DNA of 64,000 nt from Streptococcus anginosus subsp. whileyi MAS624 (lineage in GTDB: Bacteria > Bacillota > Bacilli > Lactobacillales > Streptococcaceae), in NCBI RefSeq assembly GCF_000478925.1, contig NZ_AP013072.1, forward strand, positions 1,900,501-1,964,500. Reading direction: 5' to 3'. Below, one piece after another: positions 25,649 to 35,202 of this stretch. The first letter of the stretch is position 1. Each line of letters begins with the position of its first letter. Made by a program: the position numbers and the translations under genes. The notes below the pieces were generated by a model. That model saw only the letters and a list, made by a program, of their open reading frames with translations, made no database searches and was not told the origin of the DNA.

Positions 25649-27314
25649 TTTCTACACCTCCCATCAGCATATCCATATTAAATTTGAAAATCACCTCGAA
25701 ATCGTGATTGGCATAAACGATTATCTTTTCTACAAGGCTGTGAATTAAATCGCCTGAAAGCTTTTCAATTCCCTTTGCTGAAAATACATCCCTTATCCAT
25801 TTAAGTGATTTTCTCTTTTCCTTTTCAAGCTCTTTTGCCTTGTTTTCAAGAGCTATTACTTCATTGTTAATTGTGGCTATATGACTTAGAGCAATTTCTC
25901 TTTTCAGTGAATAAAGCTCCCTGTCAATCTTTCCAAGGCTATATTCCTCATACGCCTTTTGAATGAACAGCTCTTCTTTCAATACCTTATCATTCAGCTT
26001 CTGGGTATCTTTTGTGGCAAGGGAAAGCCCCTCATCAAATCTCAAAGACACTCTTTCAATAAACTTTTTCTTACTTGTAGCTTTTGTAATAAACTCGGAT
26101 ACCTTATCACTGATAGCCTTATCTAAATCTCTTTCCATGACGAAGACACTTTTTTCTTTTTCAAGTGTTCCCGTATAGGTGTCATTTTGAAAAGAATAGT
26201 AAAGTCTATCCTGATTTTTACCATATATTCTTGTTCTTCTGAAAAGCTCTTTGCCGGTGTTATTGTTGAAAACCAAGCCCTTATATCTATTTTCATAATC
26301 TCTTTCAAAGTCGTGCATTTTAGCAGCGAAACGATGATTTTCAAGTCTTTGTTTTCTACCCTCAAGCACCTTTTCAAAATCTTCTTTTGAGATAATAGGC
26401 TCGTGAGCATTTTCAAATACTATCTGCTCATTTTCCTCTACAAAATGCTGTTTTACACCCTTTGCAAGATTTTGCTGTCTTACTCCCTGCACCAATGTGC
26501 CTGTATAGGCTCTGTTTGTTAGGATTTTAGAAATAGTAGACTTATGCCACTGCGGTTCTCCGTCAAGCCTGTAAACTCTTCCGGTCTTATAGTAAACCAT
26601 ACCTGTGGCATATCCTTTTCTATTAAGGTATCTTGCAACTTCATACTGACTATTACCCTCAAGTGTTAAGCGGAACATCTCTTCTACGATGAAGCGAACT
26701 TTTTCATCTATCTCTAATTTCTGTCCCTCTTTCAGCTTTACAACCTTATATCCGTAAGGAGGAACAGTACCGATAAAATATCCGTTTTTTGCTCTGTTAT
26801 GCTTACTTGTTTTTATCTTGACGGAAATATCTTTGGCATACATATCGTTGACGATATTTTTCAGCGTTACCTCAAATGACTTTTTAGAGTCCAAGTCCTT
26901 TACAGTATCCACCTTGTCATTAACCGAGATAAATCTAACACCTAAAAACGGAAATACTTTATCAATCAGTCTTCCCATTTCAAGATATTCTCTGCCAAGT
27001 CTTGATAAGTCCCTTATGATAATACAGTTTATCTTTCTATCCTTAATATCCTGCATCATCTCCTGAAACTGAGGTCTTTCAAAATTTGTTCCACTATATT
27101 CATAGTCTGTATATGTGTTTAAGACCTTAATGTTTTCTTTTAAGGCATATTCTTTACAACAAAGCAGCTGTGTTTCAATGGAAGAAGATTTCTCTCTCCA
27201 TTCTTCTTTTCTTTCAGATGACAGTCTTGTGTAAATACCTGCTTTATAAAATACCTTTTCTGTACTATCCTCAGCCTTTTGAATGTATCTTTTGGAAGTC
27301 CTTGCCATTAGCAA
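25641..27314 (-). CDS. Large serine recombinase (second of three), without a visible zinc ribbon
   Basis: This 557-residue recombinase has the resolvase nucleophile in YTRLSSE, the DLSRLGREYLEMGR segment, a recombinase domain (PPYGYKV, AYTGTLVQG), and a long coiled coil at about 430-520. Where related proteins have CxxC zinc-ribbon pairs (about 335-380), this one reads YKGLVFNNNTGKELFRR without cysteines. It overlaps both neighbours by 7-8 bp. The two other recombinases keep their cysteines, so this may be a specialised subunit. Confidence 0.93.
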   Translation of the reverse strand: MLMARTSKRYIQKAEDSTEKVFYKAGIYTRLSSERKEEWREKSSSIETQLLCCKEYALKENIKVLNTYTDYEYSGTNFERPQFQEMMQDIKDRKINCIIIRDLSRLGREYLEMGRLIDKVFPFLGVRFISVNDKVDTVKDLDSKKSFEVTLKNIVNDMYAKDISVKIKTSKHNRAKNGYFIGTVPPYGYKVVKLKEGQKLEIDEKVRFIVEEMFRLTLEGNSQYEVARYLNRKGYATGMVYYKTGRVYRLDGEPQWHKSTISKILTNRAYTGTLVQGVRQQNLAKGVKQHFVEENEQIVFENAHEPIISKEDFEKVLEGRKQRLENHRFAAKMHDFERDYENRYKGLVFNNNTGKELFRRTRIYGKNQDRLYYSFQNDTYTGTLEKEKSVFVMERDLDKAISDKVSEFITKATSKKKFIERVSLRFDEGLSLATKDTQKLNDKVLKEELFIQKAYEEYSLGKIDRELYSLKREIALSHIATINNEVIALENKAKELEKEKRKSLKWIRDVFSAKGIEKLSGDLIHSLVEKIIVYANHDFEVIFKFNMDMLMGGVESE

Positions 27315-28993
27315 ACACCTCCCACCGCAAGTTTTGGCATATTCATTTCTAAGGCTTCGCCATAAGCTCTGCCTATGGTAAATACTTTCACCTTATTTTC
27401 ATCTGAAGCCTTAAACTCGCATTTTTCACTGTCTAAAATTGCCTGCATTAGATTTACTGTATCCATATTATTAAAGACAAAGTTTATGGCGTTATCTTCG
27501 CCAATCTCTATGCGGTCAATGAAAGACACCAAGGATAATCTATTCAGCGTACCCTCTTCTACATTAGGAATAATATCGGAAACAAAACTACCCTTATCTT
27601 TAATTTTTTCTTTTAATTCTTCTATCGTTTTTTGCTTTGTAATAATCTGTTTCTCAATCTCCCTAATCTTAAGAAGATAATTTTTTCTAAATCTCTCAAA
27701 CTCTTCTGTGGTAATAAGCTCTTCTTCCAGGTCCATATAAAGAGAGCCTCTAAGCCTTTCATACTTTTTCTTTTCCGCATTTAAGGAGTCGAAATCAGCC
27801 TTGATTGTGAGCTTAGAAATATCAATCTTACTTACCTTTTTAAGAAGCTCATTATATTTTGAAAGATAATCATTAAGAGCATGAATGGTAGCACCTATTA
27901 CATAATCTTCTTTAACGCTATGCCTTGTGCATTCGCCCTTGATGTTATATTCGGAGCATATATAAAAGATGTTGTAGCCGTCTTTTGACTTGACCTTTCG
28001 TCTAATCATCGGGCTGCCGCAATCTTTACAGTAAAGCATTCCAGACAGAATACTCGGATTTTCTTTTGAAGCTTTTACATCTCGAAGCAGCATTTTATTT
28101 GCCAGTGCAAATACGGATTTGGAAACAATGCTTTCGTGAGCATTTTCTATTATGATCCAGTCATCCTTTGCTACATCGACTTCTCTTTTGGATTTGTAAT
28201 TGAGCTTTGCCGTCTTGCCTTGTTCTAAAACGCCAATATATACCTTATTGGTGATGACCCTGTTGACCATCTTAGCATCCCACTTGGCATCTTTTACGAT
28301 AAAGCCCGTGTTAAAGTTATCGCCTTTATTCTCCTTGTGCCTGGACGGTGTAACCGTACCTATGCTGTTTAGAAAATCAGCGATTGCTTTTGAGGAATAT
28401 CCCTCAATTTTCATATCAAAAATACGGCTGACAATATGAGAAACCTCCGTGTCAACCACAAGCTTATGCTTATTCTTACTGTCTTTCTTATAACCGAATG
28501 GAGCGAAAGAGCCGATAAATTCTCCGTTTTTCCTTTTGACCTCCTTAGATGATTTTACTTTCATAGAAATATCACGGCAGTAACTGTCGTTGATAAAATT
28601 TCTAATAGGAAGTATCAGGTGGGTATCGCTCACATCAGCGTTGTCGCTGTCGTAATTATCATTTACGGAAATAAAGCGTACACCTTTTTCGGGAAATATC
28701 TTTTGTAAGTATTTGCCGGACTCGATATAATCTCTACCGAAACGGGATAAGTCTTTTACGATAATTATCTTAAACTTACCTGCGTTTAAGTCTTCAATCA
28801 TATTCTTGAAGTTCGGTCTGTCAAAATTAGAACCGCTAAAGCCGTCATCTACATATTCATTAGATATGGTAATGCCGTTTTCCTTAGCGTAAGACTTGAT
28901 GATTTGTCTTTGATTTGAAATAGAATTACTTTCTGAAATATCCCCGTCTTCTCTTGAAAGACGAAGATACATACAAGCGATATTATTGTTCAT
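27308..28993 (-). CDS. Large serine recombinase (first of three)
   Basis: This 561-residue recombinase begins with the resolvase domain (nucleophile in YLRLSRED, DLSRFGRDYIESGKYL), followed by PFGY and KVYIGVLEQG in the recombinase domain, a zinc ribbon (YCKDCGSPM and YICSEYNIKGECT), and a coiled coil with a C-terminal extension. It is the first gene of the recombinase operon; GGAGGG-type ribosome binding is seen upstream of ATG 28993. The gene overlaps the next by 7 bp. Confidence 0.93.
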   Translation of the reverse strand: MNNNIACMYLRLSREDGDISESNSISNQRQIIKSYAKENGITISNEYVDDGFSGSNFDRPNFKNMIEDLNAGKFKIIIVKDLSRFGRDYIESGKYLQKIFPEKGVRFISVNDNYDSDNADVSDTHLILPIRNFINDSYCRDISMKVKSSKEVKRKNGEFIGSFAPFGYKKDSKNKHKLVVDTEVSHIVSRIFDMKIEGYSSKAIADFLNSIGTVTPSRHKENKGDNFNTGFIVKDAKWDAKMVNRVITNKVYIGVLEQGKTAKLNYKSKREVDVAKDDWIIIENAHESIVSKSVFALANKMLLRDVKASKENPSILSGMLYCKDCGSPMIRRKVKSKDGYNIFYICSEYNIKGECTRHSVKEDYVIGATIHALNDYLSKYNELLKKVSKIDISKLTIKADFDSLNAEKKKYERLRGSLYMDLEEELITTEEFERFRKNYLLKIREIEKQIITKQKTIEELKEKIKDKGSFVSDIIPNVEEGTLNRLSLVSFIDRIEIGEDNAINFVFNNMDTVNLMQAILDSEKCEFKASDENKVKVFTIGRAYGEALEMNMPKLAVGGVC

Positions 28994-29088
28994 AAGAACC
29001 CTCCTAAAATTTTATTTTGGCAAATAGTCATTTAGGAAGATTGCTTCTACCGCTTATATTGTACCGCACCTGGATTTTTATGTCAGCC

Positions 29089-29238
29089 CTATAGTTTTAT
29101 GACCGACCTTAAAAGGTGCATTTCAATAATATCCAGCAAATCAAGCTTTTCGCTCTTGCTGCTTGAGTAGGTTATCTTCTTCTCATAATTTTTCTCTATT
29201 TGCTTTTTATCTTCATTTTTCTTGTTTTCATTTTTCAT
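29089..29238 (-). CDS. Small charged protein upstream of the recombinase operon
   Basis: From ATG 29238 the product has 49 residues, rich in Lys/Asn/Glu in its first half, with a hydrophobic end (LLDIIEMHLLRSVIKL). A GCGAGG ribosome-binding site precedes it, and the leader peptide at 29241-29303 ends 2 bp upstream of its start, so translation is likely coupled. An alternative start at 29280 adds 14 residues but lies inside the leader. Function unknown. Confidence 0.5.
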   Translation of the reverse strand: MKNENKKNEDKKQIEKNYEKKITYSSSKSEKLDLLDIIEMHLLRSVIKL

Positions 29239-29240
29239 GA

Positions 29241-29303
29241 TCATAACCTCGCATTTAATCGAATATAAGTTTTTTGACATTGGTAGGTGCTTGGCAGCAA
29301 CAT
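29241..29303 (-). CDS. Candidate leader peptide of 20 codons
   Basis: ATG 29303 has a near-perfect ribosome-binding site (GGAGGTGA) with 7-bp spacing. The 20-codon frame ends TGA two bases before the ATG of the next small gene. It has Tyr, Gln, Cys and Arg codons in the second half but no obvious tandem run. A translational or attenuation leader is suggested by the arrangement only. Confidence 0.45.
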   Translation of the reverse strand: MLLPSTYQCQKTYIRLNARL

Positions 29304-29695
29304 AGGAATCTCACCTCCGCCTCTTATTCCAGACGAGCCGGCTTAAACTATTGAAGTATCATTATCACTACTTGTTTCAACGAACAGATTGCCACATCTG
29401 TTTTTATGTATTCTTATTTATCGCTCGCTTTCTTGTTTCCTTGATTTATCAGTATTCATAAAACCAAAATTTCTTTCAGCAGAAAGGTCATGGCGTAAGT
29501 CATAATTCTCCACAAGTAGATAAAGTCCTACCTTGGTCTATTCAGTTGTCAAAGAGCAATATTTGAAAGGGATTGTTTTCTTTACATTTTCCTATTTGCC
29601 ATAAGCAGGCACATCTCTTACTCAAGAAAGTAAAGGAGGTCAAACTCCCCTTCACTTTACATAAGGAAAATTTGACCCCTTTGGTTACCAAAGTT
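29304..29695. other. Non-coding region between recombinase side and sigma-like gene
   Basis: About 390 bp without a supported gene. It contains an imperfect hairpin at 29630-29660 (GTAAAG...CTTTAC around GGAG...CTCC). The 60-codon plus-strand frame at 29573 lacks a ribosome-binding site and overlaps the sigma-like gene end, so it is not called. Confidence 0.4.
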
Positions 29696-30106
29696 TTAAA
29701 GTTCTTCGATAAATTTTTTCAACTTTTCAAGAATTTTGTTTCTTCTTTTGATTAAAGCCGGATGTGTAATACTTTTGAGCTTTGCCACTGAACGAACCGT
29801 TTCATCATTGAAATACAGTCTTTCGATAATATCTCTTTCTTCTGCATTAAGTCTTGATATAGCACTTCTGACTGCTTCAATCATCATCTGTGTTTCAACA
29901 ATCTTTTCTACATCAACACTTTCATCAACAATATTATCTACAAAATGTCCATCATGATCCATTGAAGAAAAAAAGAGCAAGTGGTTTTTCTTGTCCACCT
30001 GCTCTAAATACTTTTCGTGTTCTTTTTCTCGCCAGTAGACTTTATATATCTGCTCGCTGACTTTAACCTTTTGCCCGTTTACATAAAGGTAATATTCTTT
30101 TGGCAT
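29696..30106 (-). CDS. Sigma-70 region 4-like regulator of the element
   Basis: This 136-residue protein has a C-terminal region of about 60 residues that looks like sigma region 4 (SRLNAEERDIIERLYFNDETVRSVAKL, a helix-turn-helix with LNAEER start), without region 2. Short sigma-like proteins of this kind are common in Firmicutes integrative elements and are thought to regulate transfer or excision genes. Ribosome-binding site GGAGG precedes ATG 30106. It may act with the palindrome at 30125-30148 directly upstream, which is unproven. Confidence 0.75.
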   Translation of the reverse strand: MPKEYYLYVNGQKVKVSEQIYKVYWREKEHEKYLEQVDKKNHLLFFSSMDHDGHFVDNIVDESVDVEKIVETQMMIEAVRSAISRLNAEERDIIERLYFNDETVRSVAKLKSITHPALIKRRNKILEKLKKFIEEL

Positions 30107-30124
30107 TTTATTTCCTCCATTTCT

Positions 30125-30148
30125 TTTTGTCTACGTTTTTAGACAAAA
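30125..30148. repeat. Palindrome upstream of the sigma-like gene
   Basis: TTTTGTCTA (30125-30133) and TAGACAAAA (30140-30148), 9-bp arms with a 6-bp centre. It lies 18 bp upstream of the sigma-like start codon; the core is shared with 24104-24121. Confidence 0.45.
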
Positions 30149-30250
30149 AAAGGAGGACTTCTGCACATAGGCATAATAAGTCCTCTGAAATGAAAGAAAC
30201 TTTCTCTTTCTCTATATTTTAAATTTGATTGTTTATGATAATTACCAGTA

Positions 30251-30304
30251 TCAAAAAGGGCTATTGTTTTTTTCTATATGAATAACCGACCCTACATAAC
30301 ACAT
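30251..30304 (-). CDS. Micro-ORF of 17 codons with strong ribosome-binding site
   Basis: ATG 30304 is preceded by GGAGG at 8-bp spacing (30313-30317). The 17-residue product (MCYVGSVIHIEKNNSPF) has no known match. It lies between the end of the MATE gene and the sigma-like gene, in an otherwise empty 256-bp gap. Confidence 0.3.
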   Translation of the reverse strand: MCYVGSVIHIEKNNSPF

Positions 30305-30318
30305 AGTAATTACCTCCA

Positions 30319-30363
30319 CTATTTAATCCATTTTTCTTTTACCTCACCTTTAAAAATACGCAT
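30319..30363 (-). CDS. Micro-ORF of 14 codons overlapping the MATE stop
   Basis: The MATE stop and this start share a base (TAATG), and the product MRIFKGEVKEKWIK is basic. Coupled translation is plausible, but the coding status is not proven. Confidence 0.2.
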   Translation of the reverse strand: MRIFKGEVKEKWIK

Positions 30364-31724
30364 TAAATCACTCCTACTTTTTCAGAATTCTTTTTTCTAC
30401 TTATCGTTCTATGCACACTTATGGCAAATGGTATTGTTATAAGCGTTGTTATGAAATCCGAAACGGCTTGAGCGTATATAACACCGTTTAATCCGATAAA
30501 CTGGGGCAAAACCAGAATTATAGGAATAAATACGATTCCTTGTCTACAAATATTCAAAAAGCCTCCCTCAAGGGCTTTGCCCATTGAAAGATACAATGTA
30601 GAGTAAGTAAATTGAAATCCAAATGTAACAAACATTATTACACCTGCCCTTAATGCAGGAACCGCAATTTTTAGAACATCATCACCAGTTCCGAATATTG
30701 ATAATATACTTGGTGCAAAAATATAAATAATAGCAGTCCAAGCTACACAAAAAATGTTAGTCCATTTTATACAGCATTTAATTGCCTCATCTAATCTTGT
30801 ATAATTTTTCGCTCCGTAATTAAAACCTGCTAACGGTTGTAATCCTTTCATATATCCAAATACTACATTTGTTCCTAATGTAACAATTCTGAGAACTATT
30901 CCCATAGCCGCAATTGCTTCTTCTCCATATAATGATGCAGACGAAGATATTTTACTGATAGATATACTTGAAAACACCTGTAGTAGAAACATAGAAATTC
31001 CTACTTTTAGAATTTCTTTATAGATACCGGATGTAGGCTTAAAATTAATTAGTCTTATTTCAAGAAAACTTTTCCCTCCTTTGAAATAAAACAGATACAT
31101 TAAACCTGTTACCAATTGGGAAATTAAAGTTGCAATAGCAGCTCCTTTTACACCTAAATCAAACTTATAAATAAAAACTGGATCTAAAATCATATTAAGT
31201 ACGGAGCCTACAATCATTGCTTTCAAAGAAACTTTAGCCGCTCCTTGTGATACTGCTATATTTCCTGAAGTTACATTTATTGTGCTAAATATTGCACTTG
31301 CGATAAATATACCAGCATATATCTTTGCCATATCCATAATCGAAGGAATAGCACCCATGAATTTTAGAACTTCAGTTAAGAACAGAAATAAAAGCACTCC
31401 TACTGTCAAACCGATAACAGCACTTGAAAACATTGACACTGTTGCGACAGTATCTGCTTCTTTCTTATTTTTTCCTCCTAACAAACGAGAAATATATGAA
31501 CCTGCTCCCGCACCAAAAGTTAAACCTATTCCGGAAAATATTAATGAAATAGGAAATGCAACGGATACAGCAGCAACTGCTTGTTTTCCCAAACCAGATA
31601 CAAAATATGTATCCACGACATTATATAATGCCATCACCAACATACTTATAACCATTGGCATTCCAAGTTTAAAGAGTGCCTTTGTTATATTTTCTTCGCT
31701 CATAATTTTTACTTTATCGTTCAC
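30363..31724 (-). CDS. MATE-family efflux transporter
   Basis: This 453-residue protein has about 12 membrane helices in two homologous halves, typical of MATE transporters that exchange Na+ or H+ for organic compounds. Visible family features include the N-terminal KLGMPMVISMLVMALYNVVDTYFVS segment. Start GTG 31724 follows GGGAG at 7 bp. It lies 15 bp after the ABC half-transporter gene, so it is the last gene of the divergent transport operon. A drug or metallophore export role is possible; substrate unknown. Confidence 0.9.
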   Translation of the reverse strand: MNDKVKIMSEENITKALFKLGMPMVISMLVMALYNVVDTYFVSGLGKQAVAAVSVAFPISLIFSGIGLTFGAGAGSYISRLLGGKNKKEADTVATVSMFSSAVIGLTVGVLLFLFLTEVLKFMGAIPSIMDMAKIYAGIFIASAIFSTINVTSGNIAVSQGAAKVSLKAMIVGSVLNMILDPVFIYKFDLGVKGAAIATLISQLVTGLMYLFYFKGGKSFLEIRLINFKPTSGIYKEILKVGISMFLLQVFSSISISKISSSASLYGEEAIAAMGIVLRIVTLGTNVVFGYMKGLQPLAGFNYGAKNYTRLDEAIKCCIKWTNIFCVAWTAIIYIFAPSILSIFGTGDDVLKIAVPALRAGVIMFVTFGFQFTYSTLYLSMGKALEGGFLNICRQGIVFIPIILVLPQFIGLNGVIYAQAVSDFITTLITIPFAISVHRTISRKKNSEKVGVI

Positions 31725-31739
31725 TTTATACTCCCTTCA

Positions 31740-33458
31740 TCAGTCTTTTTTCGATTCTATTTGTTTTGTTATCATCTTGTAATAATGACCCTTTTTCTCA
31801 AATAATTCTGCATGATTTCCAATCTCTTCTATTTTTCCTTTATTCAGCAAAATGATTTGATCTGCATTTTTTATCGTATGAAGTCTGTGTGCAATAACAA
31901 ACACTGTTTTTCCTTTTATTAAATGCTCAAAGGCTTTGTTAATCTTCATTTCATTATCCGCATCTAATGATGCTGTGAATTCATCTAATAGTAATATTGG
32001 AGCATTTTTCAAAATAGCTCTGGCAATACTAATTCTTTGCTTTTCACCTCCAGAAAGAGATGTTCCTCCTTCAGCGACTTTCGTATTATAGCTCTCCGGC
32101 AATGAAGTGATAAAATCATGACAACAAGCTATTTTTGAAGCCTCTATTACATCGTCATAACTTGCATTCGGATTTCCTATCAGAATATTGTTAAATATAG
32201 TATCTGATAGCAAAATATTTTCTTGGAACACAGCTCCAACTGAAGCTAATAAACTATCAGGATTGATATTTTTAATATTCTTATTGCCAATTAAAATTTC
32301 TCCATTTGTTACATCCCAAAATCTTGCAACTAAATTCATTATTGTACTTTTCCCTGCCCCAGATTCTCCAATTAGAGCTGTTACACTTCCCTCATTTGCC
32401 GTAAAACTTATATTATGCAATACCTCTTTATTATCATCGTATGAGAAATAAACATCTTTAAATTCCACAGAATAACTACATATTTCATCTTCCTTATTAT
32501 CGAAATCAAATGTTTTATACTTCATAACTTCATCCAAATTATTGGAAGCAATTTTCAGGTTTTTTAGCATAATATAGTATCTTTCAAATGAGCTTAAAAT
32601 CCCTGACAAAGCAATTCCCATAACCATGAAAGCGATAAGTGATTCTCCTTTAAAATCTCCTTCTAAAAACAAATAACCCCCACCCAACAGAGTCATTGGG
32701 ATTATGAAATTCACTAATGAAGCATATAGTGCTGTCGGTAGTGCCAACTTCATTTCAGTGCTAATGCCATTTTTTCTCACTAAATCCATATTGTTTTTTA
32801 ATCTCTCGAAATTTGATGCCTGCATATTATATGCTCTGAAAACCTTAATACCGCCTATATATTCCAATACAGTGGAAATCATAGTTTCATTTATCCTTCG
32901 TTTATCTATCTCCAGTGTTTTAGCTGTTTTTTCTCCAAAGATTAAGATAGGAATGGAAAGAAAAATCACAAAGCATTCTGCCAGAGCCAGTTTATAATTG
33001 ATAAAAAATGTACCAATTATCAGGAATATACACATCGTTGCCATTTTTATTAAGAATGGCAATGTGTGTGAAAGCAATCCTTCAAAGCTTGTTAAATCAT
33101 TTGTCAAAGTATTGATTAAATATCCTTTACTATTTTTATTAAAGTATCCTAAACTTAATTTTCTAAAATGATTAGCTAATTTAATTCTCAATTCCCCTGT
33201 AATCTCAAAAGAATTTTCAAAAGACATTAAGTAACTTTTTCTATATGCTAAAACTCTCAGTATCACAGCCACCAGACATACAACAGTATATTTGACTACG
33301 CCGTTCATATTTAATGTTCCGTTAAAAATATCAATAATCGTCAAATACAAAATAAAATATGTCACCATACTTCCTAAGCTGTCTAAGCACATAAGAAATA
33401 TAGGGAAATACAGTTTTCCAAAATTTTTTCCTATCAATTTTTTTATATCTTTAACCAT
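31740..33458 (-). CDS. ABC transporter half-subunit (exporter-type fold), second
   Basis: From ATG 33458 (GGGGGG-type ribosome-binding site just upstream; a longer frame opens at 33512) the product has 572 residues. Six membrane helices (about 15-300) are followed by an ATPase with Walker A GESGAGKST, signature LSGGEKQR, Walker B LLLDEFTASLD and H-loop IAHRLHT. It forms a likely heterodimer with the gene 10 bp upstream. Pairs of this type next to PchR/YbtA-like AraC regulators resemble the YbtPQ siderophore importers; whether this one imports or exports cannot be decided from sequence. Confidence 0.88.
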   Translation of the reverse strand: MVKDIKKLIGKNFGKLYFPIFLMCLDSLGSMVTYFILYLTIIDIFNGTLNMNGVVKYTVVCLVAVILRVLAYRKSYLMSFENSFEITGELRIKLANHFRKLSLGYFNKNSKGYLINTLTNDLTSFEGLLSHTLPFLIKMATMCIFLIIGTFFINYKLALAECFVIFLSIPILIFGEKTAKTLEIDKRRINETMISTVLEYIGGIKVFRAYNMQASNFERLKNNMDLVRKNGISTEMKLALPTALYASLVNFIIPMTLLGGGYLFLEGDFKGESLIAFMVMGIALSGILSSFERYYIMLKNLKIASNNLDEVMKYKTFDFDNKEDEICSYSVEFKDVYFSYDDNKEVLHNISFTANEGSVTALIGESGAGKSTIMNLVARFWDVTNGEILIGNKNIKNINPDSLLASVGAVFQENILLSDTIFNNILIGNPNASYDDVIEASKIACCHDFITSLPESYNTKVAEGGTSLSGGEKQRISIARAILKNAPILLLDEFTASLDADNEMKINKAFEHLIKGKTVFVIAHRLHTIKNADQIILLNKGKIEEIGNHAELFEKKGHYYKMITKQIESKKD

Positions 33459-33468
33459 ACTATCCCCC

Positions 33469-35202
33469 CTACTCAACATAATTTTGTATATAAATATTCC
33501 ACATATCTGCATAATGCCCGCCTAAATCAATAAGCTCATTATGTGCCCCTTGTTCAACAATTTTCCCTTTTTCAAAAACCACAATTTTATCAGCATTCTT
33601 TATTGTGTGCAGTCTGTGAGCAATCATAATCACTGTTTTATTCTTTAATAAGTTCTCTAATGCAATTTGAATCTTATGTTCATTTTCAATATCGGAATAA
33701 GATGTCGCTTCATCAAAAATAATAATCGGGGCATCCTTTAAGATCGCTCTTGCAATGCTGATTCTCTGCTTTTGACCTCCAGATAATTTAAAGCCTTTAT
33801 CACCAATTTTAGTTTTATATCCATCAGGCAAGCCAGAAATAAAATCATGTATTTGAGCATTTTTGGCAGCATAATATACTTCTTCTTCATTGACATTTAA
33901 GCCCATTCTGATATTTTCAAATAATGTATCCTCCATAATAAAGACATCTTGAAAAACAAAAGAAATTGATGCCATAAGCGAGTCCGTACTTAACTCATTA
34001 ATTGGAATACCGGATATTCTAATTTCGCCACTGTCAACATTCCAATACCTTCCTATCAGTGTTGCAGCAGTCGTTTTACCTGCTCCCGATTCACCAACAA
34101 ATGCAGTAAATGATTTAGGCTCTATCTTCATTGAAATATTTTTCAATACAAGGTTGTTTTCATCATATCCAAAATTCACATTTTCAAATTCTATTTCTAA
34201 CGATTCTGATTTAACCCTTTTTTCGCCGTTTTTTTCAACAGGAGCAGAAAATAATTTCTTTATATTTACAAGCCCGCTATTTAGCTCTATTCTTCCCATA
34301 GCGATATTGAACAAATTAAAAAATGTTCTATAAAAACACATCGTCAATAACATAAATACAAGTAATTCTTGTGATGAAATCAATTTATTTAAATATAAAT
34401 AGCCTCCAATAGGTAAAGTAAATAGCACTCCTGAATCTAAGATTACAATCGTGAATGCGAGTGGATAACAAGAGCATTTAGCCATATCTTTAAGACATTC
34501 AGTATATTTTTTTGATGATTTGCTTAAGCCGACAAACTTATCTGCTGTCAATCCAAACATTTTTATTATGGACATACAGTTCACATATTCATTCGTTACT
34601 CCCATCACCTCCGAAAATGTATTGGTATACTTCATTGTTAAATCCGGATATTTTCTCATCATGAATGTAGGCAAAAAAACACCCACAATAACGGGTATTA
34701 TCATAACCAATGTCATCCAAAGGTTTATATTAAACATTAATACAATCGCTATAACAGGAATTACTATTGCCTGAATTATCTCAACTAAATTATGTGCTAT
34801 AAAGACCTCAAGTTTTTCTATATCGTCAAATAACGCTGCTTTTAGTTCTCCTGTTGATTTATTGTTGAAAAATCCCAAATTTACTTTTGATAGATATTCC
34901 AATGCTTCCATTTTTAAACGGTGAATTATGTTGTAGGCTGCGACATGAGTACATATCATTGTTGCCGACATCAAAATATTTTGTAAGATGGTCGATATAA
35001 CCATAACCAATGACCACATCAATACTGTATGAATGTTTAGAGTCTTTCCTATTAAAGATAAAATCATCTGATACAAAATAACATAGGGGGTAAATGATAA
35101 AACTCCACTGAATATCCCTAACAATACACCTATAAAAATTTTGACTTTTTCATATTTCAACAATGAAAATATACTTATGTTTTTTTCATCAAGTCTTTCC
35201 AT
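33469..35202 (-). CDS. ABC transporter half-subunit (exporter-type fold), first
   Basis: This 577-residue half-transporter has six membrane helices in the first 300 residues, then Walker A GESGAGKTT, signature LSGGQKQR, Walker B IIFDEATSYSD and IAHRLHT. It is the first gene of the leftward operon (two half-transporters, then MATE), divergent from the AraC-like regulator across 231 bp. Heterodimer with the following gene is expected. Confidence 0.88.
   Translation of the reverse strand: MERLDEKNISIFSLLKYEKVKIFIGVLLGIFSGVLSFTPYVILYQMILSLIGKTLNIHTVLMWSLVMVISTILQNILMSATMICTHVAAYNIIHRLKMEALEYLSKVNLGFFNNKSTGELKAALFDDIEKLEVFIAHNLVEIIQAIVIPVIAIVLMFNINLWMTLVMIIPVIVGVFLPTFMMRKYPDLTMKYTNTFSEVMGVTNEYVNCMSIIKMFGLTADKFVGLSKSSKKYTECLKDMAKCSCYPLAFTIVILDSGVLFTLPIGGYLYLNKLISSQELLVFMLLTMCFYRTFFNLFNIAMGRIELNSGLVNIKKLFSAPVEKNGEKRVKSESLEIEFENVNFGYDENNLVLKNISMKIEPKSFTAFVGESGAGKTTAATLIGRYWNVDSGEIRISGIPINELSTDSLMASISFVFQDVFIMEDTLFENIRMGLNVNEEEVYYAAKNAQIHDFISGLPDGYKTKIGDKGFKLSGGQKQRISIARAILKDAPIIIFDEATSYSDIENEHKIQIALENLLKNKTVIMIAHRLHTIKNADKIVVFEKGKIVEQGAHNELIDLGGHYADMWNIYIQNYVE

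Noticed and set aside
29573..29755. 60-residue plus-strand gene
   Set aside because: No ribosome-binding site, overlaps the end of the well-supported sigma-like gene on the other strand, and its composition looks like antisense.
30363..35202. Antibiotic resistance gene in the large element
   Set aside because: The MATE and ABC half-transporters may expel drugs, but no dedicated resistance determinant (erm, tet, van, aph or mef type) is recognisable in the window.
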